From: Dromiciops gliroides
Lineage: Eukaryota; Chordata; Mammalia; Microbiotheria; Microbiotheriidae
Length of the DNA stretch: 64,000 nucleotides
NCBI RefSeq assembly: GCF_019393635.1
Contig: NC_057862.1
Coordinates: 483,790,669 to 483,854,668 of the forward strand
Direction of reading: 5' to 3'
The notes beneath the pieces were generated by a model that had not been told where the DNA came from, did not search any database, and worked only from the letters and a program-made list of their open reading frames with translations. Shown piece after piece: positions 46,375 through 58,037 of the stretch (position 1 is the stretch's first letter; each line of letters begins with the position of its first letter). Position numbers and translations under genes: made by a program.

Positions 46375-47529
46375 TTTTATAGATCAAATGTATAAACTTG
46401 TGAAATGGACTAGGCTAAAGCAATTTTTCTACCATGTGGAAGGTCTATATTATTTCTATTTTCATCTATTTCCTCCTGCCTGTATTCATCATTTTTTCCC
46501 TCAACCTTTGCTCATCATTATAATAATTTAGTCAACCCATTCCTTAGCCATAGCGGCCAATCTGAGCTCCAGACATAGAGTGAGTAGTAATATCACCAGG
46601 ATGTGTATTTTTTTCTTCTCTGAGATGAATGGAAATGGAAGTCTTTGAAAAAATGAAATACATTTTGCTTCCTTCCCTTCAAAATAGTCACAGATATTGA
46701 ATAATTCACATGTACATTGAATTATATGCTTAACAAAGTGCTTTTCTAACAATCTTGTGGCATAGGAAACGGAAGTACTATCCCCCTTTAAAAGATGAGG
46801 AAAATAATGTTTAGAGAGCCTTATTACTTACCCAAAGCCACACAGGTTTGTTATCATTCAGTGTCATGCCTCAGATCCAGGTTCTGACCATGAAGCAGTA
46901 TGGAATAATGGAAAAGCAGAAGAGTCCATAATACAAAGTGCTTTTCATGAAACAAATAAACAAAATTACTGGGTAGAAAAATAGGTACCTATATTTTATA
47001 CAATACCTACATCTGCCTACCCATGATGCTAAAAAAGCCAACTGAAATGGAAAAATATAATAAATAAGTTAGCTGCTTGGTCTACACAGTGCTAGGAATT
47101 AATTAGGTCTTTTCAGATTGCCTGACTGCATCAATTGTTTTGGCATCATGTAGACATAGCCCTGATTCATATCATTGTCTTTGAAGAGACTCTCCAGGTT
47201 AATGGTCTTTATAAAGCCATCCTTAAAATAAGCAGCAAAAATAGTTCTTTTACTTTTTATAAAAGCAAACAAGCCTTGGGATTGCAGCACCCTGTTGTAA
47301 AATACCACTTTCATGTTTTTTGAAATGTTGCATGCTGGGGCTCATCCTCCAAGGGATTTGCTTAGAGTGTCTAAGTTGAGTGTATTTCAGAAGCATAAGA
47401 GAATCAGGCACAGGAAATAAAAAAGCACAGGGTTTTCCAAAAACACTTTGCACAATCAGATTTCATTGATGTGAAACTGTGCAAGTACATAGCCAGTCTT
47501 TGGAAGAAATCATCACCCTCATTAAAAAA

Positions 47530-47530
<1 letters not shown>
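46375..47530. other. Mostly single-copy DNA
   Basis: A reversed MIR-type piece is recognisable at about 46735-46885 (AAAAGATGAGGAAAATAATG, CCAAAGCCACACAGG). The remainder is unassigned; ORFs are short and mutually overlapping. Confidence 0.45.

Positions 47531-47532
<2 letters not shown>

Positions 47533-47566
<34 letters not shown>
47533..47566. repeat. (TA)n run followed by poly-T
   Basis: About 17 TA units, then a T run to 47581 that abuts the 7SL-like sequence. Confidence 0.93.
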
Positions 47567-47581
<15 letters not shown>

Positions 47582-47843
47582 GCCAGACAAGCTAGTACAT
47601 ACCTTTAATCCCTACTACTGAGAAAGGTGAAGACTGCGGGATCACTTAAGCTCAGAAGTTGTAAGTTAGGGTGGGCTGGGCTGGACTGAGGGGGTATCCT
47701 CAATAAGTCAGAAACCAATATGGTGAGGCCCCAAGAGTGAAGTGCCCAGCCACCAGGTTGCCTAAGGAAAGGTGAACAACCCAGGCCATAATGAGGGCAG
47801 GTTAAAACTTCCAACTTGGGTAAGATAAGTAGACCCATTCTGG
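47582..47843 (+). pseudogene. 7SL (SRP) RNA retropseudogene
   Basis: Collinear with 7SL RNA: GCCAGACAAGCTAGTACATA for the 5' Alu-domain start, CTTTAATCCCTACTACTGAG, GGGATCACTTAAGCTCAGAA, ACCAATATGGTGAGGCCCC, the highly conserved CCACCAGGTTGCCTAAGGA at 47750-47768 and GGTGAACAACCCAGGCC, then GGCAGGTTAAAACTTCCAAC. The last part is shortened (about 50 nt missing before AGTAGACCCATTC). An A-rich tail follows (47844-47860). TATTTTTTTTT occurs on both sides (47565- and 47873-) as a possible TSD. Diverged, without the G-rich ends needed for function; a reverse-transcribed copy of SRP RNA, independent of Alu/B1. Confidence 0.88.
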
Positions 47844-47884
47844 AAAAGAAAAAAAAAAGGAAGAGAAGGGATGTATTTTTTTTT

Positions 47885-48460
47885 AAAAGAATGAATTGAT
47901 CAGAAACCAGTTATGGCCTTCTTTTTGAGAGTGTTCCTGTGTACTGCAGAATTTTGCTTGTGTTAGTCTTCGAACACTGGAGTTCTAAAACTCAATAGTG
48001 CCCCAGTGTGGAATTATTGTATTATTGACACCTAAGCTAGATTTCCCATTATTTTCTTTGTGTTTCATTTCAAATATGGCTCTTCTCTTTTAATAAAGAA
48101 AATCTAAAAACTCAACATCAGAAGCTACATAAATGTTAAAGGAAAAGGGGGCAAAGGGAAAAGATGTTCTAAGAGCAAGACACTCACAAAGCTTAGGTGG
48201 GTGATTATGCCAGAAGAACCTCAATTTCTCCTTGTCTAGCTTGTGTTGTTTTTTTTTTTTTAAATCATTATTCAGGTCACCCTGCAGTAGGTTTCTGGTT
48301 TTGTTTGTAGCCTTACTATCCTCAACCCTTACACAGCACTTAGTTTTCCTACCTTGAAAAAATGGAGATTATAATTGCCAGAGTACCTCCATCAAACAAG
48401 ACAACTTTAAAGTGCTTATAAATGTCAATTATTATTATTACGTACTTATTATATTCAATC
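47885..48460. other. Single-copy DNA, nothing identified
   Basis: No repeat or exon recognised apart from a short poly-T at 48248-48261. Confidence 0.45.
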
Positions 48461-48464
48461 TTTG

Positions 48465-48700
48465 GGGTAGCTAGTTGGCACAGTGGATAAAGCACTGAGC
48501 CTAGAGTCAGCTTCTGATTTCAAATCCAACCTCATACACTTACCAACTATGTGATCCCAACCCTGTTTGCCTCAGTTTCTTCATCTATAAAATGAGCTGG
48601 AAAAGGAAATGGCAAACCACTCCAGTATCTTTGCTAAGAAAACCCCAAATGGGGTCATGAAATGTCAGACACAAGTGAAAATGACTGAACAACAAAGAAC
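48465..48700 (+). mobile_element. tRNA-headed SINE with RTE-type tail
   Basis: Sense copy: GGGGTAGCTAGTTGGCACAG head, GATTTCAAATCCAACC B box, TTCATCTATAAAATGAGCTG, GGCAAACCACTCCAGTATCT, CCCCAAATGGGGTCATGAA and GAACAACAAAG 3' end. Same family as 31338-31850. Confidence 0.87.
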
Positions 48701-48734
48701 ATGTTCTATTTTTACTGTTAGGGTATCCTATCCC

Positions 48735-48860
48735 CCTCCCTAATGTATCATAAACTCCACAAGGGCAGGAACTGTGTTTTATCCATCTTCACATCCTTCA
48801 CCTAACACTTAACACCATAATTAATAGGTGTTTGGGCAATGTTTGTTTAATTGAACAAAA
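48735..48860 (+). mobile_element. L3-type LINE 3' end
   Basis: CTAATGTATCATAAACTCCA, AAGGGCAGGAACTGTG, CCTAACACTTAACACC, AATAGGTGTTTG. Confidence 0.68.
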
Positions 48861-49039
48861 AGAAGTCAATTGTATTAGAAGCCTACTTAGCTAGTTTTGA
48901 CACCCCCAACATCCAGGGCAAAAACCACCTTGGTCAAAATTACCTTTTAATTTATTCCCATAAGATATTTTATAGCTAATAAAGGGTTTTTGAATCAGAA
49001 GAAAAATTACTAGAGACATCACCAAAAAATATACCTCTC

Positions 49040-49394
49040 TGGAGAGGAAAGGAAGGGGGAAGGAAAAAAGGGAAAGAAAGAAAAGAAGGAAGGGACAAGG
49101 AAGAAATGAAGGAAGAAAGGAAGGGAGGAAGGGAGGAAGGAAGGCAGGGAGGCAGGCAGGCAGGAAGGCAGGAAGGAAGGCAGGAAGGCAGGAAGGCAGG
49201 AAGGCAGGAAGGCAGGAAGGCAGGAAGGCAGGAAGGCAGGAAGGCAGGAAGGCAGGAAGGCAGGAAGGCAGGAAGGCAGGAAGGCAGGAAGGCAGGAAGG
49301 CAGGAAGGAAGGAAGGAAGGAAGGAAGGAAGGAAGGAAGGAAGGAAGGAAGGAAGGAAGGAAGGAAGGAAGGAAGGAAGGAAGGAAGGAAGGAA
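49040..49394. repeat. (AGGAAGGC)n-(GGAA)n microsatellite
   Basis: Purine-rich lead-in at 49040-49140, an 8-bp higher-order unit AGGAAGGC at 49141-49304 (about 18 units), then pure GGAA at 49305-49394 (about 22 units). It generates long spurious ORFs on both strands. Confidence 0.97.
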
Positions 49395-51434
49395 AATCAC
49401 TTCGGGCAAAGCAATTCACTTTTCTGGATCTGATTTCACTCTTCTATAAAATCTAGCATTTTATTAGATGATCTTTGATGTCCCTTCCAGTTCTAAAATT
49501 CTTGGATCTCTTATGTTGGGGGAGAGAGGGTACGCATAACTTTTGTGACTGAACATTGGACTATGTTAGGGCTATAACCTATCTGTATTCTGTATGTATT
49601 CAAATCAGTTAAGCTTGCAAGGATTCCCCCAATCTGATCCCAACCTGTTGGAGCCCAGAGAAGTTAAATGACTTTTCTAAGGTCACACAGATGTCTTTTG
49701 GGTAAATGGCAAACCTAGAATTTGAACCTACTCTAAGTTTTTTCCTTCCATATCAAGCAGTTTTTCTGCTGTTCTCAAACTCACAAAATCAGTTAATAAC
49801 AAAACTAGGATTAGAACACAGGTCTGAGAGCCAAGCTACATTTCTTGAGAGTTTAATCACTTGTCTTAATTATACACATTCACTGACCTCAGTTCATTAA
49901 TTTGTATTTAAATTAATTGCCCAAATATCCTCATTCTACTCTCTCCCTTATCTGTCTTTCTGACCTCAGTCTTCCTCTGTCCATTTACTACACAATCATA
50001 TATGCCCATTCCTACCCCCCATTACCAATCTCAATACATCAATTCCCCACCCCCACCCCCATTTCAGTTATTTACCCTTCTTAAGTAATTCACCTCCTTG
50101 TTTCCACCCCAGCCAGTCACAAGTGTCTGTGGGGAGGCTGGAGAGATTGTATTTTATTGTATTTGCATTTCACTCAAAGGTTGTGACCTCTTCCCACTGA
50201 TTGTGCTTCTAAGACACCAATTTGATGGATTGATCCATTTTTTTAAATGAATTGACTGCTTGGTTGTTTCAGTGTCATGTAAATACAACCCATCTTCAGA
50301 ATTCTCCCGCAAGCTAGGGTTTGGGCATTTACAAGCTGTGGGCACAGAAATCAATCAATTAAGATGCCTGTAAAATAACAGACTTCCAGCACACAAGACT
50401 CTAGAGCTCTAATAGCCAGCCTTCCTTCCCTAGCTCCCAGTCCTCCACCCCTAACTTCAACCAGCTCCAGGGGTCATTTATTATTAGTTGTTCCAAGACT
50501 ATTTTGTTTATTTTTCTACCAAGATACATTTCTGCAGGCTTTCCAAAGGACTAATGAGGCACCCAGCCAGAACTATGAGAATCAAGCTGGGGGGAATAAA
50601 AAGGAAGGAAGGAAAAAAATCATTCCCCTCCTTGAAGGTGTGCAAGGGTGAAGGCTGAGCTATAACTTAACCTTGCTGAATGGGAAGCTTGGCTAAAGAG
50701 ATAAGTCATGTATTTCCTCCTAAGGGCTCTGAGTAAGAGACTGAACCAGTTGTCCCAAGGAGAAAAAAAACTAAACTATTTCCCTGGGCAAATAGAATTC
50801 CGCAAATGCAATAACTCTTGTCTGAGAGGGCCCTTTTCCCTGAGTTCTTGCCAACCTATTCCTGGAGATGCTAAAAATTCATCTTGGCACTGGAGTGAAA
50901 TGAATGAGTTTGTTTTTTGGTTGGATTTTTGTTTTTTAGTAAGCTCTCATCCACCCTTCTCATCTATTTTTATTAACCCATACATGCTTCATGACATTTT
51001 TTCCTACTTACCCCCAGTTTCCCTCCTGGGACTCATTGTAAGTGCAATATAGCTGGAAACTCAGATTTGTTCAAGATTTTATAAGACAGCAGTTTACATT
51101 TCCACTATCTTCCCTTTCAGGTGTTTTCAATGACAAATTTAAGGGGGAGGAGAGAGGGAAGAAGGCCAGTCACACAAGTAGAATTTGAGCTCAGATGGGC
51201 TCCAGTTCAATTTTAAATTTAGAGCCAGGAAGTTTGAGTCCAAAACAAATTGCAGAACATTCACCTATTTTAGGTAGGGAATCAGCTTTCCTATGCCAAA
51301 AATGATTCCATGATTTATGAAGAGAAATATTCTTTAACACAGCAATATAATTTTGGACATTTAGTTAGTACAGAAGTCCATTTGTTTTTAGGACTTCTCA
51401 GTAGCATTGGTATAGAGGTAAGTTCCCCCTAGCT
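49395..51434. other. Mostly single-copy DNA
   Basis: A MIR-type scrap lies near 49650-49730 (AAGTTAAATGACTTTTCTAAGG). C-rich patch at 50045-50065. 50150-50400 contains a perfect octamer ATTTGCAT and other transcription-factor-like words. ORFs at 50154-50354 and 50708-51052 are unrecognisable. Confidence 0.5.
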
Positions 51435-51625
51435 GTGGGACACAGCAGAAAGGGCACTGGCCTTGGAGTCAGAAAGCCTCAGTTCAAATCTTGCCTGACA
51501 TTTACTACTCTAAAACCTTGGGCAAAATATTTAATCTCTCTGGGCCCTGGTTTCCTCAACTGTAAAATAAAGCATTGGCCTAACTGTCCTCTGAGGTCCT
51601 CTCTAGGGTTCTACATCTATGATCC
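51435..51625 (+). mobile_element. CORE-SINE (MIR/MAR1-like)
   Basis: GAAAGGGCACTGGCCTTGGA head, AGTTCAAATCTTGCC B box, CTTGGGCAAAATATTTAATC core, TCCTCAACTGTAAAATAAAG, GAGGTCCTCTCTAGGGTTCT end. Confidence 0.87.
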
Positions 51626-51774
51626 GATTTTCAGTTTATAAAATAGTATGAACTGACATTTTCCAGGGTGATGCCCCTGGAGAGATGATAGAGGCTGGAG
51701 GTCCACCTATTACAAATCTATTACAAGAGACACTCATCTCTCTGGTTTTTTTTTTCAGTCCCTAGATGAAGGAA

Positions 51775-52065
51775 GGGAATAAGCATTTATTGTCTACTAT
51801 GTGAGAGGCACTATTGATTGCTTACTACATGACTATGTGCTAAATGCTTCACAAATACTATCTCATTTGCTCCTCACAACTCTGTGACATAGGTGCTATT
51901 ATGATTCCCATTTTATATCTGAGGAAACTGAGGAAGACAGAGGTTAAGTAACTTGCCCAAGGTCAGGTAGCTAATAAATGTCTGAAGGTTATATCTGAAC
52001 TCAGGTTGCCCTGACACCAGGTCAAGGGATCTATCCCCTGCTAAATATAGCTGTCTCTAAGGTTT
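51775..52065 (-). mobile_element. MIR/L3-related fragment
   Basis: AAGCATTTATTGTCTACTAT, ATCTCATTTGCTCCTCACAA, GAGGAAACTGAGGAAGACAG, AAGTAACTTGCCCAAGGTCA, TCTGAACTCAGG. The family is widespread in marsupials. Confidence 0.75.
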
Positions 52066-54207
52066 ATAAAATACAAAGTGTATGCTATAACCACTGCTTA
52101 TTGAAATCAACAGTTGAAGCTAGCCTTTTGTCCTTCTACTTAGAAAAGCCACTGCCATCCTATGTAATGGCTTAACCATCAGAATGTTTTTTCTTTACTC
52201 CACCCCCTACCCCTCCATGAATGAAAATCACCCCCCCACAAAGCTTTAAGAAGGGGTGGGTGGGCTTTCTTTTGGGGGATATCTTGACGCCCTCAGCTCA
52301 TACTGGAGAAGTCAGTGGGCATCGAAGCTGAATATGGTACATAGCAGACATTTGCTCTGGTTCATAGGCAGACAGTCGAGGGAAGGCTATCAGATATTAG
52401 CTAGGTTTTGACCAGCTTCTGTCACTCCTCCAGTGTGGCTACCAGAGGAAATGTCAACATACTCAATTTCACCAACCAAAAACAGAGGATCAGAGATCTT
52501 CAAGAGAGAAGTGACCAGACAGAGGCAGCCTGAGTCCCAGTGCAGACTTCCTAGAAAGCTATCTCATTTAGGATTACTTTGGTGTTACCTGCAATAAAAA
52601 TGGGGGTGTTCTTGATTATAAGTCTGGACAAGGGTCAAGAGATGAGCTGCTGAATCTTTTCACTGTTCTGCTCTTTTTCTCCCTCCCCACACTCCACCAA
52701 AGGACTACTGATTCCAAGGGCTTGAGAGGGGCTCAGGCTAAACCTAGGGGCACTGGCTTGGCCTGTAGCTGACCTATAACTGGTAGCACAATGGCTGGCA
52801 GATGCTTGAATCTCTTCCTTTAAAAGGCCAGTTCCTATTAGTTTAAGGCTTTGACCTCTGTTAAAATGCAACTGGTGCTGGGAGGGAAAAGACTTGAAAC
52901 TCTTATCATTCATCTGTACTTTCAGCATGAATGAAAGATTTGGAAAAACCAAGAAGGTTCTGATGTAGGGGGAACCAGAAGGAGAAAAGAAAAAGGGAGA
53001 TGAATGGCAAATTAGGGGCAAGAAAACAAATTGCCAGCTTAATAATCTTTCCTAGGCCTGGGGTCTCTGCTATAAGTGATGTGGGACAGACTGAAGTTTG
53101 TAGCTCAACAGAAGAAACTACAGACCCACCCTAGTTTTCTTTGTGTAGACCTGTCAGGAAGCAGATTAGAGCAGGCAACCAGGTTCTTGTTCTCCCTGTA
53201 TGCCACATGCAAGCTGCAGCCTGACTCCTAAATGGCATAGTTGCACAATAGTATCTCCAACATGTCCCAAAGTGCTCTAGGCTCCAGCTTGGGCTCCAGC
53301 AGCCGGGCTAAACCCAGTCACCTGAGAGGCAATGACAACCTGGCAACAGGACATTTTAAGCCCATGTATCATATGTCACAAACTAATCCAGGGAAATGGA
53401 AGTCACAGGAAGGAAAAGAAATAAAAATGATTCTCACAGCTTTCTCCAAATACCACTGGACTTAGTAGGCAGGTAACCTTCCCTACAAAAACTTTCATGT
53501 GGATCCAGCTCTTAGGAATCTCAATCATCAAACACATAATCACCCTGGACATCCGCTTCAGTGAGTAAAAGGGCCTCAGAATAAGATGGAAAGTTGCCTA
53601 AATGGGATGTGATTGAATAGCATGATTAGAGCAGAGTGTTGTTATTGTTGTTGTTTTAAGAACTATACAAATAGCACTTTTTGAGTCATGCCAAAATATG
53701 AGGTATATATCTTTAGACTATTTAAATAAATCATAAAATATACTGATTTAGGAAGCAAAGGGATTTCAAGGAAAGGAGAGTCAAACATAAATGTAAATTA
53801 AGAAAAAATAAAGGAGTACATGATAGATCAAATTAAAGATAGAACCGGAACCCTTCCATCTTTTGGAAAAGCAGTGTGGAAAGTGGAAAGTGTATTGGAT
53901 TTAAAGTCAAGGGACCTGAGTTACTATGACACATCTCTCTCTTTATTTGTCTTCTACCTCTACCTGTCTAATTGCTCCTTCTCTGTCTCTGACATCATCC
54001 AAACCACGCCCCCTAAATATAAACTTTCCCCCAGGATTCTGTCCTACACTCTTCTCTTCTCTTCTCTCTGTATTTTCCCTTGGTTGACCCCATCAGCTCC
54101 TAATTGGAATGGGTGCCGGACTATCACCTCTAGGGTAATATGCTCTTCTTCATGGAGTTCCTAGGAGCCCCAAACTCCACTGGCCCCTGAGGGGGCTCAA
54201 ACCCATC
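52066..54207. other. Single-copy DNA, no gene recognised
   Basis: Longest ORFs are 128 codons on minus (52635-53021) and 114 on plus (53820-54164); neither has a recognisable domain or splice context. 53940-54165 contains L3-like coding words (GGATTCTGTCCTACACTCTT, CCATCAGCTCC). No repeat otherwise. Confidence 0.5.
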
Positions 54208-54222
54208 AGCATTAGCAATCCA

Positions 54223-54378
54223 TGGGCAGATAGATGGCGCAGTGGTTAAAGCACCGGCCCTGGATTCAGGAGTACCTGAGTTCAAATCCAGCCTCAGACA
54301 CTTGACACTTACTAGCTGTGTGACCCTGGGCAAGTCACTTAACCCCCATTGCCTGCAAAACAAACAAACAAACAAACA
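54223..54378 (+). mobile_element. WSINE1-like SINE with 15-bp TSD
   Basis: GATGGCGCAGTGGTTAAAGC, GAGTTCAAATCCAGCC B box, CACTTAACCCCCATTGCC, then an (AAAC)n tail. TSD AGCATTAGCAATCCA at 54208-54222 and 54379-54393. Confidence 0.96.
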
Positions 54379-54393
54379 AGCATTAGCAATCCA

Positions 54394-55055
54394 GTCCAAT
54401 CTAGTCCAATCCAATGAGCTACTATGGGTAAGGCATGGCTCTAGGTACAAAGACAATAAAAACCAAGATCCTAGTTCTCTTTCTCTTCTCTTTTAGGTCT
54501 TTAAACCTCAGAAACCACCTGCTCCTCTTCTTAACCAACAAGGTAATTTTAGAATCATTTTTAGGGTACTTCCTCATATAACTTTGTAATCTGTGCATTT
54601 GTGGTTATCATCAGGAATTTTTGTGGTCAGGACAAGTACCATAAAGTACACCTGCAGCAAATTAGCATGTGGCATGAAGTATGCACTCATTTATTGGGAC
54701 AGGCAGACCAGGGGTAGGGGAGAAGCCAAGGGAAAGACACCATCCAGTTGGAAACAATAGCACTGTCTGTGTTTGTACTATTGCTGTGAGTTGAGGGGTG
54801 GGGAAGAGAGAAGCTCACTCCAGTCCTTCACTTAACATCTTTCTATTTTAACTAATTGTTTTGGCTAAGTAGTTTTGCAAGTGCAAAACTTAACACCCTG
54901 AGACAAAGCCTAGATTACTTTGTCCTAGTTGTGTTTCTGTTCCCAGCAGAGAGTAAGCTTCATCTTTCAGAGAAAGATCTGTATCCTATCTACCTTTACC
55001 CTAGCACAGTAAGCATTTGTTGAATTATACTGAATTTATTGAAGGTCCTTTCCAG
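54394..55055. other. Single-copy DNA, nothing identified
   Basis: No repeat or exon recognised. Confidence 0.45.
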
Positions 55056-55059
55056 CTTT

Positions 55060-55195
55060 AGCATTCTATGATTTCTAGCTGAGGCAAGTCTCTTTACTTT
55101 TCTGGGTTTCAATTCTAGGCCCTTCTTCTGTAAGAGGTTGGACTAGCTCATCGTTAAAGTTTGTTTCTAGCTTTAAAATTCTAAATCTAATAAAG
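55060..55195 (+). mobile_element. CORE-SINE 3' fragment
   Basis: GAGGCAAGTCTCTTTACTTT, CTTCTGTAAGAGGTTGGACTAG, GTTTCTAGCTTTAAAATTCT are the core and L3-like end; the head is missing. Confidence 0.7.
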
Positions 55196-55824
55196 TCTGG
55201 ATTGTGTAGCATGGATTAAGAGCACTATATAGAAAACAAGTCTTGCCCAAACAGTTATTAGGTGTATGCTTGCCACATGCATCACTTATCTAGTCTCACT
55301 TTTTTCTCTGTGACATCATCAAATGTTCTTCTCCTAAAAACTATTGCCCTTTGGATATAGGGCTCAGAGACCTAGCATTTTTAGGACAGTTTTCCGTGTA
55401 TTTTTCAAAGGACTGATATCTAGAAATTAGAGTTGCCCCAGGTGTTAGAGAGGCATTTTGGGCTGGGGGTGGGGGCAGAATTTGGCTTGTCAAACTTCTA
55501 GACTTTTGGAAAGTGTTGATGTGGCTTAGGGAAATGAAGACACAGTCTAAACTTATACTAAATTAACCCAGGGACATTCAAGGTTAGCCACGCCATCTGC
55601 TAGGAGCTGCAGGGGACCAGAGGCAAAGGAATCGCTGTATTAAATTGAAAGCAGTGGGAAGATTAACTGACCCAACTTAGATCTGCAGAGAGCCGTTGGA
55701 GAAGCAATGATGGGCACCACCTGCTGGAAACCACCAGAGATGCAGGAGAAAGGGCTATGGATTTAACCTAGTAGGAACCACAGAGAGATGAAGTAAGAAG
55801 TGAGGTCCCTTCTAGTTCAACCCA
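55196..55824. other. Single-copy DNA, nothing identified
   Basis: No repeat or exon recognised. A G-rich patch lies at 55460-55485. Confidence 0.45.
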
Positions 55825-56115
55825 ACTAGTATGTATATTTATTCATCATTTATGAGACTCAAAGAACTATTCTAGGTACAAAAGACACAAAGATGAAATA
55901 AAAATAATTCTGCTTTCAAGGAACACACATCTACTGGACTCTGACATAAGAACCGTAAGTATTACTATCTTGGTTTAACAGATGAGAAAACTGAGCTTCA
56001 GGAAGGTTAAATTATTTGCCTAGAATCATATCATGAGCAAATGTTGAGGTAGGATTTGAACCTAGGTCTCTTCAGATTCTGAGTCTCACTCTTTCTACCA
56101 CATCTCACTTCCTTT
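55825..56115 (-). mobile_element. L3/MIR-related fragment
   Basis: Reversed L3-tail words (TTTCAAGGAACACACATCTACT) followed by reversed MIR words (ACAGATGAGAAAACTGAGCT, GGATTTGAACCTAGGTCTCT). Confidence 0.7.
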
Positions 56116-56985
56116 CAGTAATTTCATAGCTTTTCCTTTTGTGAATATGAAGAAAGTACAGAATCAATATCAGCTAGAAGGTGAAACTTTATTGAATGTT
56201 TTCTGTGCGTCAAGTTTCATTCTTGACTTCTTACTCAAAGAAAAATAAATTGTAATTCTTTTTCTCATGGAACTAGTAGAGGGAAAATAACATGCACACA
56301 AACTATAATACAAAATAGAATGTGAATGTTAAGTAACAAGGAAACTTCTGATGAGAAGAAGAAGAGAAGGCTTTATGAAGGAGATGTCGATGTATTGAAG
56401 GATAAGTAGAAATCAGATGGGGAACTTTCATGGGAAGGACAATCTAGGCATCTAGGTTGATGGAATATTACAATGATAAAGTGGTTAAGAAGATGTAGAG
56501 GTGATCACCTATAAAGAGTGTTCAAAGAAAAGTAAATAGCACAATTTGACTGAAATATAGGTTAGGTGAAAGTAGATAACATCTTTTTTTCAGCTATTCT
56601 GAAATTTCAGCTGGAAAGTCTATTCACATGACCTGAAAGGCCCAAACCATTCAGAATGCCGTCTTCAATTCTCCTCATAAGCACACAGTGCACAAAGTTT
56701 AAAGAAGTAAAAAAAAAACAAAACACATTTTAAGGACAAGGAAAACAAACTGATTCCCTATAGACAGGGGTCTGCTGGAGCCAGCTCAAACCAGCTCACA
56801 GGAGCTAATGGTTAAATTTTCAGCTAAGGGAAGCACGCTTGCCCAAGTTACCCAATGTGTTCCACCTGCCAAGCACCAGAATATCCCTGGTGCTCCTCAT
56901 GGCTGCTTTAGACTAAGGCAATCAGGAAGCAATGTCAACAGCCTGAATCTTTAGTCCCCTGATCTGACTATGACTTGAGAACAGT
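56116..56985. other. Single-copy DNA, nothing identified
   Basis: Scattered L3-tail-like words near 56170-56400, too weak to call. No exon. Confidence 0.4.
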
Positions 56986-56998
56986 CTCAATACTTTTT

Positions 56999-57154
56999 GT
57001 TTGTTTGTTTGTTTTTCTGAGTGAGGCAGTTGGGGTTAAGTGACTTGCCCAGGGTCACACAGCTAGTAAGTGTTAAGTGTCTGAGGCCGGATTTGAACTC
57101 AGGTACTCCTGACTTTAGGGCCACTGCTCTATCCACTGTGCCACCTAGCTGCCC
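56999..57154 (-). mobile_element. WSINE1-like SINE with 13-bp TSD
   Basis: Near-consensus reverse copy with a (GTTT)n tail. TSD CTCAATACTTTTT at 56986-56998 and 57155-57167. Confidence 0.96.
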
Positions 57155-57214
57155 CTCAATACTTTTTAAGGAAAAATTAGCCAAATTTGTATGGGTTGAA
57201 GGATAACGATATTG

Positions 57215-57470
57215 CTCTCATCACTCCAAATCTTCATCAAAGTCATTGATAGGGATGGGGACTGAACCGGTGACTTCATTGATATAGTGATCAACCCAAT
57301 AATGAAATTTCCTACACCAGTTCACATCAGTACCTTCTCTGCAACTTATAGTCTTAGAAAGCTCCCTTGGGAACTGAGAGGTTAAGTGATTTGCACAGAG
57401 TAACATAGCCAGTACTCCAGACTCCAAGGCTGGTTCTCTATATACTATGCTATGCTGCCTCTAAGTAGTC
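57215..57470 (-). mobile_element. Old SINE-like repeat related to MIR
   Basis: Blocks GGGACTGAACCGGTGACTTC, CTTCTCTGCAACTTATAGTC, GAGAGGTTAAGTGATTTGC and TACTATGCTATGCTGCCTC recur in marsupial genomes in my recollection. A shorter piece is at 34725-34835. Family name unknown to me. Confidence 0.6.
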
Positions 57471-58037
57471 ATCCATAAAAATGTTAAATAGTACAGGAAC
57501 AATCACAAAATCCAGGGCACTCCTTCAGAGATTTTCTTCCTATTTGACATCAAATAACTAGTTCTAAACCTATCTGACTGCACTCTAATCTCATGTCTGG
57601 TCAGCTTTCCCACAAGAATAGCATGAAACTGTAAAATGGTTTGCAATATATCAGGAAAGGAAAGGAAGTTAGCATATATGATTACCTGCTCTTGATGAAG
57701 CCACACTAGTTCTTTGGCATCACCCCTTCCTTTCTTAGCTGTATACTAACCATGTCTTAAAGATTACAGTCTATATTTTTTCAGGATTTTAAGTCAAGCT
57801 CACTGGCCTATTGTTTGCAGACTCCAATCTCTTTTCTTTTAAAAAAAATTAGGGCATTTTCCTTCTTTAAATCTTCTATACCCCTATTTTTTTCCATAAT
57901 CTTTCAAAGATCAATGACAGTGGCTCAACAATCACATTTGCTATTGTGTTGCTATTAGCTTAGGACATAGTTTAACTGGACCACATAACTTAAACTCATC
58001 AAGGGTAACTGGGATTTCTCTTACTATCTCCCTTATT

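Noticed and set aside
47605..47838. Minus-strand 77-codon ORF
   Set aside because: Antisense to the 7SL RNA pseudogene; no protein meaning.
48891..49456. ORFs of 116-172 codons (FLPSFLPS, GRKEGRKA repeats)
   Set aside because: Artefacts of the AGGAAGGC/GGAA array on both strands.
52635..53021. 128-codon minus-strand ORF
   Set aside because: Unrecognisable composition, no homology I can name, no supporting context.
53241..53465. 74-codon plus-strand ORF in repeat-free DNA
   Set aside because: Considered as an exon, but neither the sequence nor the flanks show splice signals or known motifs.
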